Notes: generated by a model not told the origin, from the letters alone. DNA of 64,000 nt from Ruminiclostridium herbifermentans (GCF_005473905.2 NZ_CP061336.1:4704501-4768500); one strand, 5' to 3'. Numbered from the stretch's first letter, positions 18,699-27,906 are shown. A program made the numbers and translations.

Positions 18699-18867
18699 CT
18701 CTGTAAAAAAATTTTCATATTATTTTTCTAATATCTATCGCCTTTAATTCTGCACATCAGCATTATTTGTAATTATATGGAATTAATAGAAGAATTTTTG
18801 AAAAACATATTGACAAATTGTGCTATATAAGTCATTATTATGCTTGTAAATAAATATGAAAGGTGGC
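18699..18867 (+). repeat. Direct repeat, copy in ORF-less agrD unit
   Basis: About 170 bases, beginning TCTGTAAAAAAATTTT and ending at the GAAAGGTGG ribosome binding site. It is clearly related to 19016-19191 upstream of the second peptide gene; the promoter core (TTGACAAATTGTG...ATATAAGTCATTATTA) is nearly identical. It records a tandem duplication of a peptide unit. Confidence 0.75.
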
Positions 18868-18892
18868 TTACATGTGCATAATGATACATGTA
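18810..18892 (+). pseudogene. Ghost agrD unit: promoter, RBS and hairpin without the ORF
   Basis: TTGACA (18810-18815), 17 bases, CATTAT (18833-18838), then GAAAGGTGG at about 18858-18866. Where a start codon should follow, the sequence passes straight into a TACATGT...ACATGTA hairpin (18869-18892) and the TTTTTTAGGTT...TATGTC context that follows the first peptide's terminator. The simplest reading is a deletion that removed the peptide ORF and left the promoter and terminator. It could still make a very short RNA. Confidence 0.65.
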
Positions 18893-19015
18893 CTTTGGTT
18901 TTTTAGGTTCTATGTCAAAAGATGGACTAATCAATAATCAGAATTTATAGAATGGATATTGCTTAAATGAGCGATTGACTCTTATGAATTTACATGATAT
19001 ATTAAGTCATTTTTA

Positions 19016-19191
19016 TTCTGTAAAAAAATTTTTTCAAAATTTTTTTCTAATATTTATCGCCTTAACTTACTTAAAATAGCAACTTATCACCATTTGTAAA
19101 TATATGGTATTTATTAATTTTCAAAAAAGGTATTGACAAATTGTGTTATATAAGTCATTATTAGGTTTGCTAATAAGTTTAGAAAGGTGGA
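19016..19191 (+). repeat. Direct repeat, copy upstream of second agrD gene
   Basis: Partner of the repeat at 18699-18867. Shared blocks are TCTGTAAAAAAATTTT, TTTTTCTAATAT.TATCGCC, a TATATGG.ATT block and the TTGACAAATTGTG promoter block. Confidence 0.75.
19133..19161 (+). promoter_or_regulatory. Promoter of second agrD-like unit
   Basis: TTGACA (19133-19138), 17-base spacer, CATTAT (19156-19161). Confidence 0.7.
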
Positions 19192-19198
19192 TTTCAAA

Positions 19199-19306
19199 GT
19201 GAAAAGAAGTTTATTAAAACTAATTGGTATTAGTTCTATACTAATGTCAGGACTTGTTGCTGGTGCAGCAAAAACCTTATTTTTCTATGAACAAAAGTCA
19301 ATTTAA
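19199..19306 (+). CDS. AgrD-like autoinducer prepeptide 2
   Basis: 35-residue peptide starting at GTG, 8 bases after AGGTGG. Layout: basic amphipathic leader (MKRSLLKLIG), a central ILMSGLVAGAA, then the processing tail KTLFFYEQKSI. The predicted ring is T-L-F-F-Y, cut before E-Q-K. It lacks Cys entirely, and its serines lie outside the ring region, leaving Thr26 as the only side-chain nucleophile at the position of the AgrD cysteine. It shares leader and tail pattern with the first and third peptides, supporting all three as AgrB substrates. Confidence 0.82.
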   Translation: MKRSLLKLIGISSILMSGLVAGAAKTLFFYEQKSI

Positions 19307-19324
19307 TATATTTTGACTATTAGA

Positions 19325-19369
19325 ATCAAAAAATACATGTGCCTTAATGGTATATGTATTTTTTTTGAT
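19325..19369 (+). terminator. Terminator of second agrD-like unit
   Basis: ATCAAAAAATACAT(GT) pairs with ATGTATTTTTTTTGAT, with a T-rich 3' side. Confidence 0.75.
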
Positions 19370-19491
19370 CTCATATTCATTAATTAATTCACCTTGTATT
19401 ATTATATTTAGAATAATTCCTTCATAAAATATTATAATTTCTTATAATTTTTTCTATAATTGTTATATTCGCTTTTTTTTGATAGAAAGAA

Positions 19492-19520
19492 TTGACTTAA
19501 TTTGTAGAATTTGATATTAT
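19492..19520 (+). promoter_or_regulatory. Promoter of third agrD-like unit
   Basis: TTGACT (19492-19497), 17-base spacer, TATTAT (19515-19520). Sequence outside the hexamers has diverged from the other units. Confidence 0.7.
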
Positions 19521-19551
19521 TATGTTAATTACTTGTAAAGGAGGGCTTCTA

Positions 19552-19656
19552 TTGAAAAAACAATTGTTAAAATCAATCGGAAAGGGTTCTTTACTAATTA
19601 ATAAACTAGCCTTAGGTGCTACTAAAACATTATACTTCTTTGAGCCAAAGGAATAA
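19552..19656 (+). CDS. AgrD-like autoinducer prepeptide 3
   Basis: 34-residue peptide starting at TTG, 7 bases after GGAGG, the strongest ribosome binding site of the three. Leader MKKQLLKSIG, central region LINKLALGAT, tail KTLYFFEPKE. The predicted ring is T-L-Y-F-F, followed by E-P-K, matching the acidic-proline tail AgrB cuts in known AgrD. No Cys occurs. It is the peptide gene closest to the AgrC-like kinase and probably the main cognate signal, which is inference from position and ribosome binding site strength. Confidence 0.82.
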   Translation: MKKQLLKSIGKGSLLINKLALGATKTLYFFEPKE

Positions 19657-19690
19657 ATTTTTCAAAAAATCTATATAATACTTGAAAAAA

Positions 19691-19736
19691 ATCATAAATA
19701 CATGTACAGTAAGTATATAGTATTTATGGTTTTTTT
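19691..19736 (+). terminator. Terminator of third agrD-like unit
   Basis: CATAAATAC (19693-19701) pairs with GTATTTATG (19720-19728), followed by a TTTTTT tail. The AgrC-like gene begins about 30 bases later. Confidence 0.75.
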
Positions 19737-19766
19737 ATGTTATTTTGAATTATGAGGAGTGTTAAA

Positions 19767-21116
19767 GTGTACGAGGTTAGTAACTTTTTTTTTACTGCGC
19801 TAGAAAACCTTTTGTTAATAGTAGCTTTTATGTCCTTTTCAGATCGTAGAGATTTTCTATTCAAGCATTTAAATAAGGTAATTATATTTATAGTAGTCGC
19901 CACCATATATTCATATAGTTTGAGCTTGATATTACCAGTAGGATTACAGACATTTCCTGTAGTTATTCTCACGATAGTAATTTTAAATTATATATTTAAT
20001 GGTTCATTTTTTAAAAGCTTATTGAAACATTTTCTAGCTGTTATTGGTTTATCCTTTGTTGAATTATTTATTGTTATATTCTGTGTAATTATATTGAAAT
20101 TTCCAATGGATGCTTTGGTTTTAGATAAGAAATTGATTTTCATATGTAGTATTTTTGCTAAATTCATTGAATCTCTTTTAGTATTTATTTTATACAAAAG
20201 TAATAAAAGTATTGATTTACTTATTGACAAGGATTATCATCGTTCAAAGTTTGCACCAATATTAACACTTATTTCTTCCGCGCTAATTATATTAATAGGG
20301 TTAAATATTTATATATCTGGCGACCCTGAAAAACTACAATTTTTCAACATATTTTCATTTATCGTCTATGCAATCCTTATATTTTCAGTTATTATAATGT
20401 TCCGAGAATTTTCAAATCTTGAAATGCTTGAATTTGCCAGTAAGTTAGAAAAGGAAAATGTAAAGCAGTTAATTGCATTTAACGAAATGGTGGCAAAAGA
20501 ACGACATGAGTACAAAAATCATTTAAATACTATATATGGCTTATGTACTCTAAACAAACCAGACTTGAATGAAAAAATCAAATCATATATCAATAATTAT
20601 GCAAATAATAATGAAACCCGAAATATAACAATAGGTTCTGGAAATGATTATGTTGATGCTATAATCAATGTAAAGTATAATAATGCAATTCAAAAGGGAG
20701 TAGATATTATTGTTGACTTTGCTACACCATTATCGGTTGCAGATATCGCTGAAGATGTAGCTGTCACAATCTTTTCAAATATTATAGAAAATGCTTTTGA
20801 GTCAATTTCTTTGATTGAAAAAGAGAAAAAATTTATCAATGTCCAAACTTATGTAGATAAAAATACTTACTACATATCAATTTCAAATAATGGGCCTATG
20901 ATTACTGATGCTGATAAAAAGAAAATATTTAATGCAGGTTATTCAACAAAAGATAATATAAGCAAAAAGAGAGGCTTTGGGCTAAGTATCGTTCATTCGG
21001 CAATAGAGCAATCAGGGGGTAGTATTATGATAAATAGTACTGAAGATATAACAGAGTTTTTAATTGCTCTTCCGGTAAAGGCTAAATCACAATCATCCAT
21101 TGCAAAATTGGCATAA
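19767..21116 (+). CDS. AgrC-like (HPK10) sensor histidine kinase
   Basis: About 449-residue membrane kinase. Roughly six hydrophobic segments occupy residues 5-215, as in AgrC receptors. The phospho-acceptor is His247 in RHEYKNHL, typical of the HPK10 class. The HATPase domain follows with N-box ENAFES and G-box KRGFGLSIVHS. The frame opens at an ATG 15 bases upstream, but GAGGAG lies inside those codons; the better start is GTG, 7 bases after GGAG. It follows the agrD array and is its likely receptor. No LytTR (AgrA) response regulator lies beside it, so its partner must be elsewhere. Confidence 0.85.
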   Translation: MYEVSNFFFTALENLLLIVAFMSFSDRRDFLFKHLNKVIIFIVVATIYSYSLSLILPVGLQTFPVVILTIVILNYIFNGSFFKSLLKHFLAVIGLSFVELFIVIFCVIILKFPMDALVLDKKLIFICSIFAKFIESLLVFILYKSNKSIDLLIDKDYHRSKFAPILTLISSALIILIGLNIYISGDPEKLQFFNIFSFIVYAILIFSVIIMFREFSNLEMLEFASKLEKENVKQLIAFNEMVAKERHEYKNHLNTIYGLCTLNKPDLNEKIKSYINNYANNNETRNITIGSGNDYVDAIINVKYNNAIQKGVDIIVDFATPLSVADIAEDVAVTIFSNIIENAFESISLIEKEKKFINVQTYVDKNTYYISISNNGPMITDADKKKIFNAGYSTKDNISKKRGFGLSIVHSAIEQSGGSIMINSTEDITEFLIALPVKAKSQSSIAKLA

Positions 21117-21244
21117 TATTATTCATATAGGATATATACGCTGTTTCAAAATATAGCTAACATCATTTATTTACTGGTTTTATTATTTAATTGCATTATA
21201 ACGCTTTGATTCATAATGAAATTTATAGAATGAAAAAATCATTA

Positions 21245-21366
21245 CATCAGTGGGCTTATCAATGAGGTAGATGGGGTATCTCTCCTGAAGCCAAATTGAT
21301 ACCCACCACTTATAGAAGTTTGAGGCAATTTCTTGTCTCGTTATATCGAGTCAAGAAATTTTTTAT
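21245..21366 (+). other. Hairpin-rich noncoding element and terminator, copy A
   Basis: A GGGTATC...GATACCC stem is followed by ACCACTTATAGAAGT and ends in a terminator with stem AATTTCTTG.CTCG / CGAG.CAAGAAATT and a T tail (21327-21366). The CCACTTATAGAAGT block and the following GAG...TTT...CTCGTTA pattern recur at 30540-30585 before another gene. No protein is encoded. Identity unknown. Confidence 0.45.
21327..21366 (+). terminator. Intrinsic terminator between AgrC-like and SNF2 genes
   Basis: Nearly perfect 13-14 bp stem ending CAAGAAATT, followed by TTTTTAT. Confidence 0.8.
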
Positions 21367-21463
21367 AAATAAAAATATACTTTACTTTGGAAATTGTTTA
21401 TAATAAAAGGATAGTCTAAATTGTACTATTATTGCATTTTAATATAACAATTAGGAGTACCAA

Positions 21464-24400
21464 ATGTTTCATATTTCTAAAGATAGTATATATTATTTGT
21501 CAACGCCTATGAGAATGAATAAGGGCTATGATTATTATAAAAATAAAAGAGTACGTTCTGTATCCTTCAATGAAGATATGTTTTTATTTGACGCTTCAGT
21601 TTTAGGAACTCGCCCTTATAATGTACAGATACAATTTGATAAAAATGGTTTTCTAAAAGATTACTCTTGTACCTGTCGTGATTTTTCCGATTCAAATAGT
21701 TGCTGTAAGCATATTATATCGGTATTATTTCTTATAAATGAAAAGGATGAGCAAGGTTTTTTTAATTCTGCAAATCAGAAAAAAGCTATTAAAGAAATTT
21801 TTGATTTTTTTCAAACAAGAGCCAGCTCAGCTAAGTCCAAAGTAAACCTTGAATTTACCTTGGAGTTGTTTAAGCCTAAGTCTCATTTAACTAAACGAGG
21901 CCCCTCTGCAACATTAACAATGCGAATTGGCTTTGACCGTCTTTACGTCGTAAGAAATATAAGTGAGCTACTAGAATGTATTAATCACAATAAAGAACTA
22001 GTCTACGGCAAAGGTTTTTCTTTTGATCCTGCAATACATGATTTTAAAGAAACCGATAAGTCTATAATTTCTTATATTCAAGAAATTTGGCAAAACGAAA
22101 ATTTAGTTAATTATATGACTGGAAATATCAAAAATCAGTCCATTTTAAAAGATAAAGATATATACTTGTCAGAAGCAGCACTGAAACACGTACTACAATT
22201 ACTAAAAGACACTTCATTTAATGTCATAATTAATGAGCAGAAACTGGCGAATGTTCATATCGTCGAACAGGATATACCTATAGATTTTATGCTGACTAAA
22301 AATGGAGCTGCCGTTGAACTTAGTATAAACACAGAACATCCTTTACATTCCGTTACTTCTGACTATGAGTATTTTTTGTATAAAGATATTATTTGTAAAG
22401 TTTCAAATACCCAGCAAGAGTATTTTAAACCCTTTTTTAAGTATATTTCTATACAAAAATTTAACAAGCTGACCCTTATGAATCAAGATAAAGAACGATT
22501 TTTTGCTGAACTCTTGCCTTTTGTCGAAAAAATTGGTCAAGTTTCTATTGATGAGGAACTGCAAGCAATAGTTGAGCGCCACGAATTTGAGCCCGAAATA
22601 TACCTTGATAGGTATGAAGATATTATCACTGCCGACGTAAAATTTAAGTATGGAGAAAGGAATATTAATCCCTTCTCTGCTGTTGGGCAATCATCTTCTG
22701 ACAAAATACTCATTAGAAATATTGAAGAAGAAAGCATTATTCTTGATATACTTGCTGAGACAGACTTCAAAGTGAGTGGAAATAGAATTTATCTAGATGA
22801 GGAAGAAAAAATATTTGACTTCGTAAACTATGTAATACCTAAATTACAGCAAAATTCACAGGTATTTTATTCAGAAAGCTTCAAAGCTATGAGCTTTAGA
22901 AAAACCATTTCATTTTCAGGTAGTTTAAAGCTTAATAGCTTAAATGATTTTCTTGAGTTTAGCTTTAATATTGATAGCGTACAAAAGGACGAGTTAGCAG
23001 CTATATTTGATAGCATCAAACAAAAAAAGAAGTACTATAGACTAAAGGATGGCGCATTTTTGCCGTTAGATTCTAACGAATTGATGAATATGGCTGAAAT
23101 AATTGATAATCTTGATTTAAATTACTCAGATATTCAGAATGACATCATTCAACTGCCTAAATATCGTGCGCTTTATATAGATAGTATGCTTAAAGAAAGC
23201 GGTATGAAGTTTTTTGAACGCAATAATGCATTGAAAACTTTGCTTCATGATATACAAGAACCGACAGAAACAGAATATAAGATACCATCCGCAATTAAAG
23301 GAACATTAAGAGACTATCAAAAGCTAGGCTTTAAATGGCTCAAAACCCTATCCGTATATGGGCTTGGGGGAATTTTAGCTGATGATATGGGCTTAGGTAA
23401 AACCCTTCAAGTAATTACTTTGCTCCAGTATGAGAAGCAGACTTCCGGCAGCTGTACATCTATTGTTGTTGTCCCTACTTCTTTGATTTATAATTGGTGC
23501 TCTGAGGTTTATAAATTTGCACCAGAATTGACCATTACAGCTGTTGTAGGCAGTAAAGCTGAACGAGAAAGTCTGATTAAATCAGCACTTAGTTCAGATA
23601 TACTTGTTACATCATATGCTCTAATTAGAAGGGATATTGATAGTTATAAGAATTTTACCTTTAGATACTGTATTCTTGATGAGGCTCAGCATATAAAAAA
23701 TCCAGCCTCCCAAGCAGCGAAGGCAGTAAAGCAGCTTATATCAAATCATAAGCTAGCTTTAACCGGAACCCCAATGGAAAATAACCTTACAGAACTATGG
23801 TCTGTATTTGATTTTATTCTTCCTGGTTATATGCATTCTCATTCTAAATTTGTTGAGAAGTACGAAGGGCCTATTTTAAAAGGTGACACCTCTGCATTAT
23901 CAAGCTTGAGCAAACAACTTAAACCCTTTATTCTAAGGAGACTCAAGCAGGATGTTCTAAAGGAATTGCCTGAAAAAATAGAACATGTAATAGAGGCGGA
24001 GCTTACAGATGAACAGAAAAAACTCTATATAGCTTATTTAGAACGTGCTAAAGGAGATTTATTTAATGAGATAAAGGAAAAAGGCTTTGAAAGAAGCCAA
24101 ATGAAAATTCTTTCAGTACTTACAAGACTTAGACAGCTGTGCTGCCATCCTGCCCTTTTTATAGATGGATATGAAGGCGACAGCGGTAAGCTTTTGCTTC
24201 TAAAAGAGGTTGTAGAAGATGCTCTCATGGCTGGTCATAGAATACTTCTGTTTTCCCAGTTTACTTCCATGCTGGCAATTATTAAGGAATGGCTCATTGA
24301 GTCCCAAATAGATTATCTTTATTTAGATGGCTCAACTCCAGCTGAGGAAAGAATTCGGTTAGTGAGAGGCTTTAACAATGGTGAAGGTAAGATATTTTTG

Positions 24401-24694
24401 CTTTCTCTCAAATCTGGCGGAACAGGTTTGAACCTAACTGGAGCAGATACTGTCATTCATTATGACCCATGGTGGAATCCCGCAGTAGAAGACCAAGCAA
24501 CGGACAGAGCCTATAGAATAGGACAAACCAAAACCGTACATGTAATGAAATTAGTTACACATGGTACAATAGAGGAGAAGATATTAAATTTAAAGGATAG
24601 AAAAAAACAGCTAGTTAATGCAGTTATACAGTCTGGCGAAACATTAATTAATAAATTGAGCCAGCAAGAATTGATGGAATTATTTGAAATGTAG
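21464..24694 (+). CDS. SWIM zinc-finger SNF2-family helicase
   Basis: 1076-residue nucleic-acid translocase. The N-terminal SWIM zinc finger is CTC...SCCKH near residues 68-82. A long bacterial SNF2-associated region follows. The ATPase core starts around residue 610: Walker A DDMGLGKT near 640, DEAQH near 738, TGTPMENN, then the helicase-C motifs SGGTGLNLTGADTVI, DPWWNPAVEDQATDRAYRIGQ. The length and order match the RapA-like bacterial SNF2 proteins with SWIM domains, whose exact role in Bacillota is uncertain. AGGAG precedes the ATG by 7 bases. It converges with the LTA-synthase-like gene, leaving only 4 bases between the stops. Confidence 0.92.
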   Translation: MFHISKDSIYYLSTPMRMNKGYDYYKNKRVRSVSFNEDMFLFDASVLGTRPYNVQIQFDKNGFLKDYSCTCRDFSDSNSCCKHIISVLFLINEKDEQGFFNSANQKKAIKEIFDFFQTRASSAKSKVNLEFTLELFKPKSHLTKRGPSATLTMRIGFDRLYVVRNISELLECINHNKELVYGKGFSFDPAIHDFKETDKSIISYIQEIWQNENLVNYMTGNIKNQSILKDKDIYLSEAALKHVLQLLKDTSFNVIINEQKLANVHIVEQDIPIDFMLTKNGAAVELSINTEHPLHSVTSDYEYFLYKDIICKVSNTQQEYFKPFFKYISIQKFNKLTLMNQDKERFFAELLPFVEKIGQVSIDEELQAIVERHEFEPEIYLDRYEDIITADVKFKYGERNINPFSAVGQSSSDKILIRNIEEESIILDILAETDFKVSGNRIYLDEEEKIFDFVNYVIPKLQQNSQVFYSESFKAMSFRKTISFSGSLKLNSLNDFLEFSFNIDSVQKDELAAIFDSIKQKKKYYRLKDGAFLPLDSNELMNMAEIIDNLDLNYSDIQNDIIQLPKYRALYIDSMLKESGMKFFERNNALKTLLHDIQEPTETEYKIPSAIKGTLRDYQKLGFKWLKTLSVYGLGGILADDMGLGKTLQVITLLQYEKQTSGSCTSIVVVPTSLIYNWCSEVYKFAPELTITAVVGSKAERESLIKSALSSDILVTSYALIRRDIDSYKNFTFRYCILDEAQHIKNPASQAAKAVKQLISNHKLALTGTPMENNLTELWSVFDFILPGYMHSHSKFVEKYEGPILKGDTSALSSLSKQLKPFILRRLKQDVLKELPEKIEHVIEAELTDEQKKLYIAYLERAKGDLFNEIKEKGFERSQMKILSVLTRLRQLCCHPALFIDGYEGDSGKLLLLKEVVEDALMAGHRILLFSQFTSMLAIIKEWLIESQIDYLYLDGSTPAEERIRLVRGFNNGEGKIFLLSLKSGGTGLNLTGADTVIHYDPWWNPAVEDQATDRAYRIGQTKTVHVMKLVTHGTIEEKILNLKDRKKQLVNAVIQSGETLINKLSQQELMELFEM

Positions 24695-24698
24695 GTAT

Positions 24699-26561
24699 TT
24701 ATTTTGCAAAAAACAAATCCCTATATTCTTGCTCTCCGTATAATATGTCTTTTTGAACCTTCTCATAGGTATATTCATAATCATTGTATTTAGAAGGTGT
24801 TTTCTTATAGGCAGTACCATTACTAAGGACTGAAAGGAAATGTCTATTTACAGGTACCTTTTGGGAGTAATCCAGCAAAAAATTGTAAAATGGTGGTATC
24901 TTCATGCCTATTTTAGACAAAACATATGCACCCATATAATTTGGGCTTAGTGTTTTCCCTTTTTCAATATCTGTTTTGTAATTAAACCAGATTAGATAAG
25001 GCGTTTTTAATATCTTCTGATTATCTATCAGCATATTTCTATTTTCAATATTTTGGCCTTCAGTTCCCTTAAAAAGGTCATCGTCATTAACAGATTTATC
25101 AATAAAACCAAGTTTCTTATATACTCCAAGCTGATCTGTCAATGCAGGCAAATGATCGCCTAAAAATATTACTACAGTTGGCTCTTTTACATTTGTAAAA
25201 TAATCAATTACTTTCTTTAGGCTCTTGTCTGCATCACTTATCCCCTGTGCATAGTTCTGTAAAGCTGTTATACTTTCATTGTCTAGATTTTTACTAGATT
25301 GAACTTGAAACTTGTTATCTTCGTAATAATTTTCATTAGTATATGGCCAGTGATTTTGCATAGAAATATTATACATAAAAACTGGTTTTTCAGCCTTCTC
25401 ATATTCTGAGATAATGTAGTCCGCAAAGGTATCATCAGAAATATACCCTCCCTTTATTTGGGCATCTGGCATTTCTGACTGTGTAACAAATTTGTCTATG
25501 CCAAGCATTGGATATACTGTGTTACGCATAAAAAAAGACTTTTCATATGGATGAACTCCAATTGTTTGATATCCAAGTTCTTTAAAGTATGATGGCATTG
25601 CCGGAATATCTCTTTTTATACTTGTAGTATATGCTGTTGTTTGATAAGGCAAATACTTTAGGGATAAGCCAGTGAGTATCTCAAACTCAACATTGCAGGT
25701 TAGTCCTCCATATGTAGGTGAGACCATCTCACCGCTGATAGCCGATTTTTGTAGTTTATGAAAATTTGGTATTGGGTCTTCAGAAAAAACCACATTAGGC
25801 AATAAAGTTGCATCCCAAAAGGCTTCGCTCATTATAAAAATAACATTTGGCTTTATATCAGATGTCGCCTCTCCAGATGTAAAGTCATACTTATAATTAT
25901 CGTTATATGCCAACTCTGTGCTTTCCTCATCCATTTCTGCCCATAGCTGTGCATTGACTATAAACCCTCGAATATATCCATTTTCTTCGCATATAGTTAT
26001 AGGGGATTCCTCTATACCAGCCTTAGGTAGAGTTACAAAAACCACTACAATTACTGCTCCGCTTAGTATAGAGGCAATTATTCTTGACTTCTTGCTAAAA
26101 TTAAATACTGACTTTTGATAAATAAAAATTACAAGAAGAATAGCAATAAAAATTATTAAAGATAATACAAAAATCCAATTATACAAAAAATTAAACTGCG
26201 CTAAATTTATGCTTCCCATAAGTCCTGCCACATTTAAGCTGCTCATTATATCCCATGGCATTAAAGGCACTCCGAGTATCTCTCTTTTACTTCCCACACT
26301 AGCTGCTATAAGTACACTCAAAACTGAATAAAAAAGAGCTGTAGCCCCTGCATGCTTAAAAATTGCAAATATAACTATATAAATAGCATATTGCAAAGCT
26401 AATGAAAGAGTAAACTGCATTGGTGCCTTTATTATCCATTCAAAAATACTAGCTAAATCACCTCTAGTTGCAAATTCAATAATAAACAAAGAAATAAGAG
26501 GTATTATAAAAAACAAGACTTTTACACATAAATTTTTTGAAAGCAACTTTTTAATATCCAC
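24699..26561 (-). CDS. LTA synthase-family membrane sulfatase-fold protein
   Basis: 620-residue protein predicted to transfer glycerol-phosphate or another phospho-alcohol group to cell-surface polymers. About five transmembrane segments fill residues 10-175. The extracellular sulfatase-fold domain begins NVIFIMSEAFWD, with a metal-binding Glu. It continues with the nucleophile region SPTYGGLTCNVEFEI, in which a Thr is expected to be catalytic, HPYEKSFFMRN, the NHWPYTNE segment and the metal-binding GDHLPAL. It starts at GTG, 9 bases after AGGGG. Its position next to an aminopeptidase gives no pathway hint. LtaS-like assignment is strong; the precise substrate is unknown. Confidence 0.87.
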   Translation of the reverse strand: MDIKKLLSKNLCVKVLFFIIPLISLFIIEFATRGDLASIFEWIIKAPMQFTLSLALQYAIYIVIFAIFKHAGATALFYSVLSVLIAASVGSKREILGVPLMPWDIMSSLNVAGLMGSINLAQFNFLYNWIFVLSLIIFIAILLVIFIYQKSVFNFSKKSRIIASILSGAVIVVVFVTLPKAGIEESPITICEENGYIRGFIVNAQLWAEMDEESTELAYNDNYKYDFTSGEATSDIKPNVIFIMSEAFWDATLLPNVVFSEDPIPNFHKLQKSAISGEMVSPTYGGLTCNVEFEILTGLSLKYLPYQTTAYTTSIKRDIPAMPSYFKELGYQTIGVHPYEKSFFMRNTVYPMLGIDKFVTQSEMPDAQIKGGYISDDTFADYIISEYEKAEKPVFMYNISMQNHWPYTNENYYEDNKFQVQSSKNLDNESITALQNYAQGISDADKSLKKVIDYFTNVKEPTVVIFLGDHLPALTDQLGVYKKLGFIDKSVNDDDLFKGTEGQNIENRNMLIDNQKILKTPYLIWFNYKTDIEKGKTLSPNYMGAYVLSKIGMKIPPFYNFLLDYSQKVPVNRHFLSVLSNGTAYKKTPSKYNDYEYTYEKVQKDILYGEQEYRDLFFAK

Positions 26562-26595
26562 AGTTTAGGACCCCTATAAACAAATATAATTTTTA

Positions 26596-27711
26596 TTACT
26601 TTAAATTATCAGGATTTAAGCCTTTTAGTTCTTCTAAAACAAATAAGCCGTCTTTTCTAACAAGTATATCATCAAACCATATCTCTCCGCCACCATATTC
26701 AGGTCTTTGAATAAATACCAAATCCCAGTGAATAGAGGACTTATTTCCATTAGGGCATTCGTCGTAACAGCTGCCTGGTGTGAAATGCAAACTGCCTTTG
26801 ATTTTCTCGTCAAATAATGTGTCCTTCATTGGATTTTCAATATATGGATTTACTCCAATTGCAAATTCTCCAACATATCTAGCACCCTCATCTGTATCAA
26901 ATATTTCATTAATGCGCTTAGTATCATTTGATGTTGCCTTGATTATTTTGCCGTCTTTAAATTCAAGGCAGATGTTTTCAAATGTAACACCTTGATAAAC
27001 AGCAGGACAGTTATATGTTATAACACCGTTTACTGATTCCTTAACAGGAGCTGTAAATACCTCTCCATCAGGAATATTCATTTTACCGTCACACTTTATT
27101 GCTGGTAGGCCTTTTATTGAGAAACTCAAATCTGTGCCTTTTCCTGTGATTCTAACCTTATCTGTTGCTTCCATTAATTTTACAAGAGGATCCATAGCAA
27201 CTGACATTTTCTTGTAGTCTAGATTACAAACATCAAAATAGAAATCTTCAAAGTATTCTGTCGGCATATTTGCCAATTGTGCCATTGAATGAGTTGGATA
27301 TCTCATAACACACCATTTTGTATTATTTACACGTTCCTCTGAATGAACAGGCTTTGAAAAGAGAGACATATACAGCTTCATTTTATCAGCTGGTACAGAA
27401 GCCTTTTCACTAACATTGTCACCAGAACGTATGCCAATATATGCATCCATATCCTTCATACGAGCTAGTTCATAACGAGCCATGTCCTTCATTTGTTCCT
27501 CTGTACATTGTTCAAGAATAACTCGATCAAGCTCTGGATTTTTAATTGTCAAATATGGTATAGCACCAACTTTATATGCCTCACGAATTAACGCCCTCGA
27601 TAGAGGCATTTCGTTACCTACATTCTCAATCAGTATCTTCTCCCCGGCTTTTAATTCACAGGAGTAATTTATTAAATTTGCAGCAAGTGTTTCTATACGT
27701 GAATCCTTCAT
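26596..27711 (-). CDS. M29-family metalloaminopeptidase (AmpS/aminopeptidase T-like)
   Basis: 371-residue cytoplasmic aminopeptidase. M29 metal-site segments are recognisable: PDGEVFTAPV (Glu), the GEFAIGVNP region (Glu), GSLHFTPGSCY (His) and SSIHWDLVF (His and Asp). The N-terminal segment KAGEKILIE and the length match the family. GGAGG lies 6 bases before the ATG. It is separated by about 35 bases from the membrane sulfatase gene downstream and may be co-transcribed with it. It likely releases N-terminal amino acids during peptide recycling. Confidence 0.9.
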   Translation of the reverse strand: MKDSRIETLAANLINYSCELKAGEKILIENVGNEMPLSRALIREAYKVGAIPYLTIKNPELDRVILEQCTEEQMKDMARYELARMKDMDAYIGIRSGDNVSEKASVPADKMKLYMSLFSKPVHSEERVNNTKWCVMRYPTHSMAQLANMPTEYFEDFYFDVCNLDYKKMSVAMDPLVKLMEATDKVRITGKGTDLSFSIKGLPAIKCDGKMNIPDGEVFTAPVKESVNGVITYNCPAVYQGVTFENICLEFKDGKIIKATSNDTKRINEIFDTDEGARYVGEFAIGVNPYIENPMKDTLFDEKIKGSLHFTPGSCYDECPNGNKSSIHWDLVFIQRPEYGGGEIWFDDILVRKDGLFVLEELKGLNPDNLK

Positions 27712-27906
27712 ATTTATCCTCCATTTTTAATATAAATTATTTGTTGTATTTAAGTTAATTATAATATTTCTTTAAAGAAATACTAAAGAAATAATTAAAT
27801 TTTATGTCTCACAATAATTTTTTTATAAAACATATTTCATAAAACATATTTATCACTAACAGTGCTCAGCCTAAATTAAAGTCAACTTTTACAGCAAAAA
27901 ATTGCA

